The position numbers and the translations under genes were made by a program. From Gemmatimonadota bacterium (GTDB lineage: Bacteria > ARS69), in NCBI GenBank assembly GCA_020431545.1, contig JAGQIB010000305.1, positions 1-5,140 on the forward strand: a DNA stretch of 5,140 nt, written 5' to 3'. This document shows, piece after piece, positions 1 through 5,140 of this stretch. The notes under the pieces are model-generated. The model was given only the letters and a program-made list of their open reading frames with translations. It did no database searches and was not told where the DNA came from. The stretch's first letter is position 1. Each line of letters begins with the position of its first letter.

Positions 1-467
1 GGCTGCATGCTGTTGCCGCCGTTCGCGAAGTACACGTCGTCGTAGCCGTCGTGGTTCACGTCGCCGACCTGGCAGTCGCCGGTGTGACGCTCGACGGCTG
101 CCGTCCAGCTCGCGTCCGTCTCGAGCTCGCTCCCGGTGTTGAAGTGGATCAGGTTCCAGAACTCGTTCACCGGCGGGAAGCCGGTCTGCTGGTAGCACCC
201 GAGCGCGAGGTCGAGGAGATCGTCGCCGTTGAAGTCGCCGAAGCGCATGCCGCCGATCGCGCGCGTGGAATCCGCCTCCCAGTCGGGCGTGGCCGGGAGC
301 GGGACGGCCGCGCGCCCGTAGAGCAGGCGACTCGGGGTCGCGGCATCCTCGACGACTTCGAGCCGGCCGTCGTCGGACACGGACGTGACGGCGTCGGCGG
401 GGGGCGAGAAAAGCGCGCCGGTGAGTGCCACGACCGGCAGCGCGGCGAACAGGGAGACGAGGCGCAT
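1..467 (-). CDS. Secreted FG-GAP/VCBS-repeat protein, N-terminal part (cut by the left window edge)
   Basis: I see an ATG at 467 and an open frame of 155 codons that leaves the window without a stop. Residues 1-26 look like a Sec signal peptide: Arg2, a hydrophobic core and a likely cut after ADA. Two FG-GAP/VCBS-type units follow, GDFNGDDLLDL (residues 77-87) and GDVNHDGYDDV (135-145). They carry the Asp-x-Asn-x-Asp-x-x-x-Asp calcium-loop pattern of integrin-like beta-propellers. Cys91 and Cys132 could pair once exported. The start is supported by GAAAGGA six bases upstream; a GTG directly before the ATG is an alternative. Family members are usually several hundred residues with more repeats, so most of this gene probably lies beyond the edge. 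They are exported proteins used for binding or surface display; the ligand here is unknown. It lies 249 bases downstream of the transporter operon on the same strand and is probably a separate unit. Confidence 0.85.
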   Translation of the reverse strand, partial: MRLVSLFAALPVVALTGALFSPPADAVTSVSDDGRLEVVEDAATPSRLLYGRAAVPLPATPDWEADSTRAIGGMRFGDFNGDDLLDLALGCYQQTGFPPVNEFWNLIHFNTGSELETDASWTAAVERHTGDCQVGDVNHDGYDDVYFANGGNSMQ

Positions 468-470
468 CAC

Positions 471-494
471 GGGTCCTTTCGAGAGAGAGGACCC
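471..494 (-). promoter_or_regulatory. Hairpin overlapping the ribosome binding site
   Basis: On the minus strand GGGTCCT (494-488) and AGGACCC (477-471) are perfect reverse complements separated by a ten-base CU-rich loop. The 3' arm contains the AGGA of the Shine-Dalgarno sequence and ends three bases before the ATG of the FG-GAP gene. Folding would be expected to reduce initiation. The repeat is visible; any regulatory role is inferred and could be chance in GC-rich DNA. Confidence 0.4.
474..480 (-). promoter_or_regulatory. Ribosome binding site of the FG-GAP gene
   Basis: GAAAGGA reads toward the ATG at 467 with a six-base spacer, which decides that start. AGGA also forms part of the 3' arm of a perfect 7-bp inverted repeat (471-477 with 488-494), so the site could be masked in RNAs that include the upstream arm. 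Confidence 0.65.
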
Positions 495-524
495 ATCATC
501 GGGGCAGGGCGGGGTCGATTTCAA
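495..524 (-). promoter_or_regulatory. Possible sigma70-like promoter for the FG-GAP gene
   Basis: On the minus strand TTGAAA (524-519) matches five of six bases of a -35 box. GATGAT (500-495), 18 bases further on, matches four of six bases of a -10 box. Transcription would begin near 488, giving a leader of about 20 bases that lacks all or most of the hairpin's 5' arm. The -10 match is weak and promoter rules for this organism are unknown. Confidence 0.3.
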
Positions 525-592
525 CCGGGGTCGGACGGCGCCGGGGGCGGACGTGACGTCGGCGTTCCTCGCGCCGACGCCGCCGCACGAGA

Positions 593-623
593 ACGGGCGG
601 CCACCGGATCGGCGACCGCCCGT
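593..623 (-). other. Inverted repeat, 8-bp perfect arms
   Basis: ACGGGCGG (593-600) and CCGCCCGT (616-623) are exact reverse complements around a 15-base centre that itself contains CCGGATCGG. It could be a second stem in the 3' region of the operon transcript or an operator-like site upstream of the putative FG-GAP promoter. No T-run follows on the minus strand, so a classical intrinsic terminator is not supported. Confidence 0.3.
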
Positions 624-670
624 CTCTCCCTGGCAAGGGACTGGCCGGCAAGGGGTCGGCCGTCAGAGGG

Positions 671-710
671 CTCGACCTCGAGGCGACCAGCGGCACGAGA
701 GCTCGTGCCG
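671..710 (-). terminator. Possible 3'-end hairpins of the transporter operon
   Basis: Six bases after the stop of the 63-residue membrane protein gene lies a perfect 9-bp inverted repeat (CGGCACGAG, two-base centre, CTCGTGCCG; 710-691). A smaller one, CTCGA-GG-TCGAG, follows at 682-671. Position and strength suit a transcript end or RNA-stabilising stem. There is no following U-tract, so a factor-independent terminator is not proven; Rho-dependent termination or 3' protection fits equally well. Confidence 0.4.
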
Positions 711-716
711 GCGGGA

Positions 717-908
717 TCAGCCCTCGCGCAGCGAGGTCTTCTTGAGGATGTCCGAGAGCAGACACCACTTCGTGAACGCCGATTGCAGCAGGTTCAGTCC
801 GATGAACACCGTGAACAGGAACCAGTACGGCGAGACGAAGTACCCGAGCGCCACGCTCAGCAGGATCATCGTGCCCACGATCGCCCGAAACACGTCGGTG
901 CGCGTCAT
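717..908 (-). CDS. Small DUF2892 / YgaP-transmembrane-type inner membrane protein
   Basis: The 63-residue product has two hydrophobic helices (about residues 8-25 and 28-43) broken by a short SPYW turn. The tail holds Cys49 and the segment SDILKK. This order (first helix ending in ALGYFVSP, GLNLLQS in the second, then a Cys a few residues before an I-L-K-K motif) is how I recognise the DUF2892 family, the membrane part of rhodanese YgaP, which also occurs as stand-alone proteins of about this length. Here there is no rhodanese domain. The function of stand-alone members is unknown to me; the Cys near the membrane surface hints at sulfur or redox chemistry but does not show it. The ATG at 908 follows AGGAGG by five bases and lies nine bases after the barrel gene's stop, so it is the last cistron of the operon. 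Confidence 0.85.
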   Translation of the reverse strand: MTRTDVFRAIVGTMILLSVALGYFVSPYWFLFTVFIGLNLLQSAFTKWCLLSDILKKTSLREG

Positions 909-913
909 GCTCC

Positions 914-919
914 CCTCCT
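914..919 (-). promoter_or_regulatory. Ribosome binding site of the DUF2892 gene, overlapping the preceding stop codon
   Basis: AGGAGG lies five bases before the ATG at 908. Its first two bases are also the last two of the TAG stop of the beta-barrel gene (920-918). Ribosomes finishing the barrel therefore stop on the initiation site of the next gene, which suggests coupled translation. Confidence 0.7.
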
Positions 920-2162
920 AGAAGGACCAGCGAATCCGGGTGTAGAGGTTGTCGTCCACGTCGAACGGGGCGAACCGGCCCTCGTCGCCGCCGAAGACGT
1001 TCGCGCCGAGCGCGAGCTCGAGCTCGTCGGCCGGCTTGTACGTCACGAGCGGACGCAGGTACGAGTCCTCGTCGGTGAACGAGTAGAACGCGAACAGCGA
1101 GAGACGCAGGGTCTGGCCGCGCGCCATCTTCTCGATCCGGATCGTGCCGAGGTGCGACGTCTCGCCGTCGCCCTCGTCCGGCAGCGTGCGCGTGCCGAAC
1201 CACTGCACGCCGGTCGTGAAATCCGGGAAGAGCTGCCGCTCGACGCCCACGATCCAGCTCGCCAGGTCCGGCGGCACGATCACGGTCGTTCCGTTCGCGC
1301 CCGGTCCGCCGTCCTCCGCGCCGACCGTCCAGCCGCCTTCGATCCAGGTGATCGTGCCCGCGACGTCGCCGCGCAGGCTTGCGCCGTAGACGTCGAGTGC
1401 GGGGTGGAACGGCCGGAACGTGTCGGACGGCGTGGCCGGCGTCTGGATCACGCCCGTCGGCGTCTTTGCGAAGCCGTGATACCAGTACAGGTTCGACGCC
1501 CAGCTGCCGAGCCAGCGCGACACGCGCAGCGCGACCTCGGAGTTGTCGAACGTCTCCTCCGGCGTCGTCGGCGGCAGCGTGTTCGCCGGCGGGACGAAGG
1601 AGAACCGCGGACCGGGGTTCGGCAGCCGATCGCCCGTGAACTGCGGCGTGTACACGAAGTCCACGTTGAACGGCAGTCCGAACAGTCCCAGCCGGACCGC
1701 GTCCGAAGGCGCTTTCAGGTACTGATCCTCGCGACCGAGAAAGAACGACTCCCAGTCCTTCGGAAAGAGATCGTTCACGAACACGAGGTCGCCGGTGCCC
1801 CAGGTGAGCGCCTGGCGCCCCGCCTTGACCTCCAGGTGATCCCCGAACGTCGTGAAGCGGGCCCAGCCCTCGCGAACCTCCACGTGCGTCCCGTCGTCCG
1901 TGATCTCGTCTTCCACGATGTCCACGCGCGCGAAGGCTTCGCCGCGATCGCCGTACGAAGAGAGCTGCAGCTGCGCGCGGATCTCGGACAGCATCCAGTC
2001 GCGCTGGTCGACGTGCACCGGGGAGCGAGCCGTGCGCGCGCCCCACGCGCCCTCCACGAACCCGCCGATCTGGACCTCGGCCGCCGCGGGACTCCCCGCG
2101 GCGAACGAGGCCACCATCAGGCCGGCGGCGAGAAGGCCGGCCGTCCGGAGCGGGGTGCTCAC
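918..2162 (-). CDS. Predicted outer-membrane beta-barrel (porin-like) protein
   Basis: The product is 414 residues. A Sec signal peptide (1-28: Arg6, Leu/Ala/Gly-rich core, cut near AAA|E) precedes a body of alternating polar and hydrophobic strands rich in Gly, Trp and Tyr. It ends RIRWSF, and the terminal Phe is the usual Bam-recognition signal of outer-membrane barrels. Strand-like segments include 30-41, 58-68, 73-84, 95-103, 110-117, 155-171, 207-228, 257-279, 301-322, 336-362, 368-390 and 403-414. A motif-rich stretch at 114-160 (GRQALTWGTGD, then NDLFPKDW and YLKAPSDAVR) resembles porin-like proteins, possibly DUF1302-related, found beside RND/LolA-type transporters, but I cannot fix the family. 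The GTG at 2162 is chosen because it follows GGAGG by six bases, overlaps the transporter stop as GTGA and begins directly at the signal peptide; upstream in-frame codons lack homology-like sequence. It probably provides the outer-membrane step of the system. Substrate unknown. Confidence 0.85.
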   Translation of the reverse strand: MSTPLRTAGLLAAGLMVASFAAGSPAAAEVQIGGFVEGAWGARTARSPVHVDQRDWMLSEIRAQLQLSSYGDRGEAFARVDIVEDEITDDGTHVEVREGWARFTTFGDHLEVKAGRQALTWGTGDLVFVNDLFPKDWESFFLGREDQYLKAPSDAVRLGLFGLPFNVDFVYTPQFTGDRLPNPGPRFSFVPPANTLPPTTPEETFDNSEVALRVSRWLGSWASNLYWYHGFAKTPTGVIQTPATPSDTFRPFHPALDVYGASLRGDVAGTITWIEGGWTVGAEDGGPGANGTTVIVPPDLASWIVGVERQLFPDFTTGVQWFGTRTLPDEGDGETSHLGTIRIEKMARGQTLRLSLFAFYSFTDEDSYLRPLVTYKPADELELALGANVFGGDEGRFAPFDVDDNLYTRIRWSF

Positions 2163-5140
2163 TGGGCACCTCCCGTCACCAGGTCGCGCGGCGGGTTCTT
2201 GAGGTGCCGCTCGGTGAAGAGATCGTCGCCGGCGCCGACGTCGTAGCTCACGTCCGTGAACGTGACCGTGGTGTGGCTGCCGGAGCGCGGCGTCTCCATC
2301 ACGCGCACGGTGACCGTCGGATAGCCCTCGATGTCCTCGACCTTCTCGGCCCGGAACACGCGGTCGATCTCGCCCTTCTTGTCGTACCACTCCTCCTTGA
2401 GCGGCAGCAGGCGTTCCGAGTCCACCCAGGTGATCCGATACGCGCCGCCCTCGTCCTCGACGGGCGTGCTCTTGATCACGTGGGCCGGCCGGCCGTCGAG
2501 CTCCTCGTCGCGCACGAACTCGTGCGTGTCGTCCGTCCAGTGCCGGCCGGAGACGTCCTCGTAGGAGAAGTCGCTACCCACGAAGCTCGAGCCCTTGTCC
2601 TTGGACGAGATCTGACGAACCAGATCGAGCGCGGGCACGTAGATCCAGCGCGAGTCCTCCGCCTGCGGGTCCTTCCACACCATGAACGTCGTGCGGCGGA
2701 CGTCACTCGGCTCCAGGAAGTACGTGAAGTACTTCTGCTTGCCGCCCTCCTCCACGTCGCGGCGGATCATCACGAAGCTCCGGTTCCGCGTGCGGCCCTT
2801 CTTGTCCACGAGCTCCATCTGGACCTCGGCGCGACCGTCGTCGGCCGCGTAGTACATGTTCAGGTGCGAGGCCTTCATGATCTCGTCGGCGTTCGGCGCG
2901 GCCTCGGCCGGGGAGACGTTCGCGGCGCCGATCATCACGCCAAGGAACAGCGCCGTGGCGGCCGCGACCTTCGCGGGGGCGACGGGACGCCGCGCGCTCG
3001 CGAGGTACTTGCCCTTGCCCAGGGCCAGGATCGCGGGAATGAACAGGAGCGTGGAGGCGCCGGACACCAGCATGATCGCGAAGAAGAACGACGCGACGGT
3101 CACGTACGGAAGCAGATTGGCGAAGAACATCGGAACGAACCCCAGTGCGATGACGAAAACGTTGCGCAGGATCGCGCGGGCGGGCGTTTCGAAAACCTCG
3201 TCCATGGCGGCCTCGAGGTTTCCGTGTCGGTCGTACGCCTCGCGGGCGCGCTGCAGGAAGTGGATGGCGAAGTCGATGGAGAGGCCGAGCGAGAGCGAGC
3301 TCAGGACCGCGATCGGCATGTCGTAGGGCTTGCCGATCCAGCCGATGAAGCCGTAGGCGGCCGCGATCGTGGCCGTGAGCGGCACCATGCTCAGGAGCCC
3401 CAGCCGGAACGAGCGGAACAGGCCGGCCATCATGAGCAGCACCACCACGAAGGAGCCGGCCAGCGCGTTGCCGGTCCCGCGCACCATCTTGGACTGCCAC
3501 ACGATGTTGATGTACGGGAGCCCCGCCCACTTCGCCTCGAACGGCGAGTTCGCGTCGCGCAGGTAGTCGTTCGCGGTGGCGACCACGCGGGCGACGTCAC
3601 GGTTCTCGCCCTTGCGCATCTGGATCCAGAGGTTCGCGCGGTCGTGATCGGGCGTGATCATCTTGAACAGATCCGACGTGTCGCCGCCCGAGATCTCGTA
3701 CAGGAACAGGAACTGCGCGATCTCCTCCTGGCTGTCCGGCAGGATCGCGGCGGCGGGATCGGAGAGGAACTCGGAGCGCACCTTCTTCACGACGTCCACG
3801 ATCGACGTCGTGGCGCCCACCTGCGGATCCTGCTCGAGCTTGCGCTGCAGACCCTGCACGAGGCTCAGCGCCTCGGGCGAGTCGAACGCGTTCGCGTCCT
3901 CGCCCTTGAGGGAGAGGAACACGAGGTACGTGCCGGCGAGGTGCGCGTTCATCGCGGTGTCGGCCTGGCGGATCGGATGGTTCGAACGGAACCAGCGCAC
4001 CGGGTTGTCGTTGACCTCGATCTTCGTGAGGCCCCACACGGACACGGAGAACATGAGAACCAGGATCCCGACCGCGATCGGAGCGCGGTGCAGGGCGAAG
4101 TTCTTGAGGCCCCGGATCCAGTGCCCGCCCACGAAGTCGTGCTCCTTCACGTGGCCGAAGTTCTCCAGCGCGGACTCGGGCACGAGGACGGCGTACGACA
4201 CGAGGAACGTGATGGTCAGGAACCACGCCGCGGCGATGCCGAACGCGACGAACGCGCCGAACACCTGGACGGGCGGGATCGGCGTCATCACGAGCGAGAT
4301 GAATCCGACCACGGTCGTGATGCTCGTGAAGATCATCGGCGTGTACAGCTCGTCCAGCGTCTCACGCAGCGCGCGCCGACGATCCCGGGTCTTCGGCCAG
4401 CGCTCGTGGAACTCGCTCAGCATGTGGATCGAGTTCAGCACCGCGATCGGGATCAGGAAGATCGGGATCATGGAGCTCATGATGTGGACCGTGTAGCCCA
4501 TGCCGATGAGCAGCCCGATCGCCCAGGTCACGCTCATCATCGCCACGATCATGGGCGCGAGCACGAGGCGGAAGTTCCGGAAGAAGAACAGCATCAACAG
4601 GAAGATCAGCAGGAACGCGGCCGGCGCCGCGACCGCCATCTGCAGGAACATCTCCGAGCCGAAGCGATCCTCGGCGATCGGGATGCCGGCGAGGTGCCAT
4701 TCCTCGTCGCCGCCGAGGTCGTCGATCAGGACCTCGATCTTCGAGCCGACCTCGTGGGCGAGGTCCTTCGCCTCGAGCGGAACGAAGATCGCCATGGCCT
4801 GTCCGTCGTCGGAGGCGAGCTTCCCCTTCAGGATCGGGTTCTCGCGGATGCGCGCCAGGATGCGCTGACCGCCCGCGAGATCCTCCGGCGCCTCTTCCAT
4901 CAGGGTGTCCACGCGGAGGATGCCTTCCGGCGTGGTGAATACGTCGTCGACCTCGGTCGGCGCGAGAATGTCGTCGGCCAGCACGCCGGGGATGTCCTTG
5001 ATCTCCTCGGTGAGCGTGGCGACGCGCTCCAGCGTCTCCGGGCGGAACACGCCGCCCTCCGCCTCGCGGACCACGCCGACCACGAGGTAGTCGTGGAGCT
5101 CGAACGCTTCCTTGACCTCGTGGTGGTTGACCCGGACGGC
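2159..5140 (-). CDS. RND/MMPL-type exporter fused to a C-terminal LolA-like domain (5' end outside the window)
   Basis: The frame enters at the right edge with no start; 993 residues are visible (numbered from 5140). Residues 1-165 are most of the first periplasmic domain. Hydrophobic segments follow at about 166-187, 191-213, 218-239, 269-288, 294-319 and 351-371. The second periplasmic domain is 372-559, followed by helices at about 560-576, 579-603, 607-629, 657-674 and 679-707. With the missing first helix this gives the 12-helix duplicated RND plan of predicted exporters (MMPL/COG1033-like). Asp623 in GLSIDFAIHFL (helix 10) is a likely proton-relay residue; the equivalent region of helix 4 has Asn236. 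An extra segment at about 722-747 (basic start, hydrophobic core, SPAEA) resembles a signal peptide. Residues 751-987 match the LolA-like 'outer membrane lipoprotein-sorting protein' family, with W832-IYVPAL and GSDFSYED (855-862). That family is usually a separate gene. First gene visible in the operon; probably exports or traffics a lipid-like substrate, identity unknown. Confidence 0.9.
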   Translation of the reverse strand, partial: AVRVNHHEVKEAFELHDYLVVGVVREAEGGVFRPETLERVATLTEEIKDIPGVLADDILAPTEVDDVFTTPEGILRVDTLMEEAPEDLAGGQRILARIRENPILKGKLASDDGQAMAIFVPLEAKDLAHEVGSKIEVLIDDLGGDEEWHLAGIPIAEDRFGSEMFLQMAVAAPAAFLLIFLLMLFFFRNFRLVLAPMIVAMMSVTWAIGLLIGMGYTVHIMSSMIPIFLIPIAVLNSIHMLSEFHERWPKTRDRRRALRETLDELYTPMIFTSITTVVGFISLVMTPIPPVQVFGAFVAFGIAAAWFLTITFLVSYAVLVPESALENFGHVKEHDFVGGHWIRGLKNFALHRAPIAVGILVLMFSVSVWGLTKIEVNDNPVRWFRSNHPIRQADTAMNAHLAGTYLVFLSLKGEDANAFDSPEALSLVQGLQRKLEQDPQVGATTSIVDVVKKVRSEFLSDPAAAILPDSQEEIAQFLFLYEISGGDTSDLFKMITPDHDRANLWIQMRKGENRDVARVVATANDYLRDANSPFEAKWAGLPYINIVWQSKMVRGTGNALAGSFVVVLLMMAGLFRSFRLGLLSMVPLTATIAAAYGFIGWIGKPYDMPIAVLSSLSLGLSIDFAIHFLQRAREAYDRHGNLEAAMDEVFETPARAILRNVFVIALGFVPMFFANLLPYVTVASFFFAIMLVSGASTLLFIPAILALGKGKYLASARRPVAPAKVAAATALFLGVMIGAANVSPAEAAPNADEIMKASHLNMYYAADDGRAEVQMELVDKKGRTRNRSFVMIRRDVEEGGKQKYFTYFLEPSDVRRTTFMVWKDPQAEDSRWIYVPALDLVRQISSKDKGSSFVGSDFSYEDVSGRHWTDDTHEFVRDEELDGRPAHVIKSTPVEDEGGAYRITWVDSERLLPLKEEWYDKKGEIDRVFRAEKVEDIEGYPTVTVRVMETPRSGSHTTVTFTDVSYDVGAGDDLFTERHLKNPPRDLVTGGAQ
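2168..2174 (-). promoter_or_regulatory. Ribosome binding site deciding the GTG start of the barrel gene
   Basis: GGGAGGT lies within the last codons of the transporter gene. GGAGG is six bases from the GTG at 2162, which shares bases with the transporter's TGA (GTGA). This supports the short start, with the signal peptide, over the longer open frame reaching back to 2390. Confidence 0.7.
2900..2977 (-). other. Internal signal-peptide-like / 13th transmembrane segment at the RND-LolA junction
   Basis: After helix 12 come a basic stretch (KGKYLASARRPVAPAK), a hydrophobic run (AAATALFLGVMIGA) and the small-residue site SPAEA|AP. These are the n-, h- and c-regions of a Sec signal peptide. The RND C-terminus should be cytoplasmic, so this segment would carry the LolA-like domain across the membrane. 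It may either anchor the domain or be cut to release it. No ATG, GTG or TTG in frame precedes the hydrophobic run near the junction, so separate translation with this segment intact is unlikely. Confidence 0.6.

Larger units (their letters stand above)
468..716. other. Intergenic region with several inverted repeats, no gene seen
   Basis: These 249 bases separate the end of the operon from the FG-GAP gene. Frames crossing the region are antisense or out-of-frame shadows with no recognisable domain. Perfect inverted repeats occur at 691-710 (9-bp arms, 2-base centre), 671-682 (5-bp arms), 593-623 (8-bp arms, 15-base centre) and 471-494 (7-bp arms). GGCAAGGG occurs twice (632-639 and 647-654). 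The layout suits a transcription end followed by a new promoter and leader. Confidence 0.6.

Noticed and set aside
632..654. Direct repeat GGCAAGGG (two copies, 15 bases apart)
   Set aside because: Two short copies in GC-rich DNA are weak evidence for an operator or array; no third copy is seen in the region.
496..2169. 557-codon open frame on the minus strand, starting seven bases upstream of the barrel GTG
   Set aside because: It is out of frame with the barrel gene, almost wholly Arg/Gly/Pro low-complexity, and runs through both the barrel stop and the 63-residue gene. The barrel frame has a signal peptide and a C-terminal Phe instead.
51..2246. 731-codon open frame on the plus strand
   Set aside because: Arg/Ala/Glu-rich composition with no domain, signal or membrane pattern. 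It lies antisense to three well-supported genes; high GC removes stops from the opposite frames.
2163..2390. Upstream extension of the barrel frame to an ATG at 2390
   Set aside because: The added 76 residues are Arg-rich, overlap the LolA-like domain out of frame, and would bury the signal peptide. The GTG at 2162 has a good ribosome binding site.
2703..3530. 275-codon alternative minus-strand frame inside the transporter gene
   Set aside because: Arg/Gly/Pro/His-rich shadow of the transporter with no recognisable features.
3654..4496. 280-codon plus-strand frame opposite the transporter
   Set aside because: Ser/Arg/Thr-rich antisense shadow of the membrane helices; no coherent domain.

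Overview
The window looks like chromosome from a high-GC (roughly two-thirds G+C by eye), double-membrane bacterium. A porin-like beta-barrel with a signal peptide and C-terminal Phe, a LolA-like periplasmic domain and an RND-type inner-membrane transporter all imply an outer membrane. The style (GTG starts, GTGA overlaps, FG-GAP secreted proteins) would suit a deltaproteobacterial or Myxococcota/Binatota-like lineage, but this is a guess. I see no mobile element, CRISPR array, tRNA or rRNA.

All four supported genes are on the minus strand, so the operon reads from right to left. (1) 5140-2159 is a large RND/MMPL-type exporter, cut by the right edge, fused in frame to a C-terminal LolA-like (outer membrane lipoprotein-sorting protein) domain. 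The junction resembles a signal peptide. (2) 2162-918 is a predicted outer-membrane beta-barrel. It starts with a GTG that overlaps the transporter stop (GTGA). (3) 908-717 is a 63-residue two-helix DUF2892/YgaP-TM-type membrane protein whose Shine-Dalgarno sequence overlaps the barrel gene's stop codon. These three almost certainly form one translationally coupled operon. (4) After a gap of about 250 bases with several inverted repeats, 467-1 is the start of a secreted FG-GAP/VCBS-type beta-propeller protein, cut by the left edge. It has its own ribosome binding site and possibly its own promoter.

The operon gives one component for each envelope layer: a proton-driven pump in the inner membrane, a periplasmic hydrophobic-ligand-type domain tethered to (or released from) the pump, and a barrel in the outer membrane. 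The simplest hypothesis is movement of a lipid or other hydrophobic substrate across the envelope. The substrate cannot be read from the sequence. The most interesting feature is the pump-to-LolA fusion with its internal signal-peptide-like segment. A second is a 7-bp hairpin that would bury the ribosome binding site of the FG-GAP gene on read-through transcripts. The long plus-strand open frames are GC-rich antisense shadows and are not annotated.
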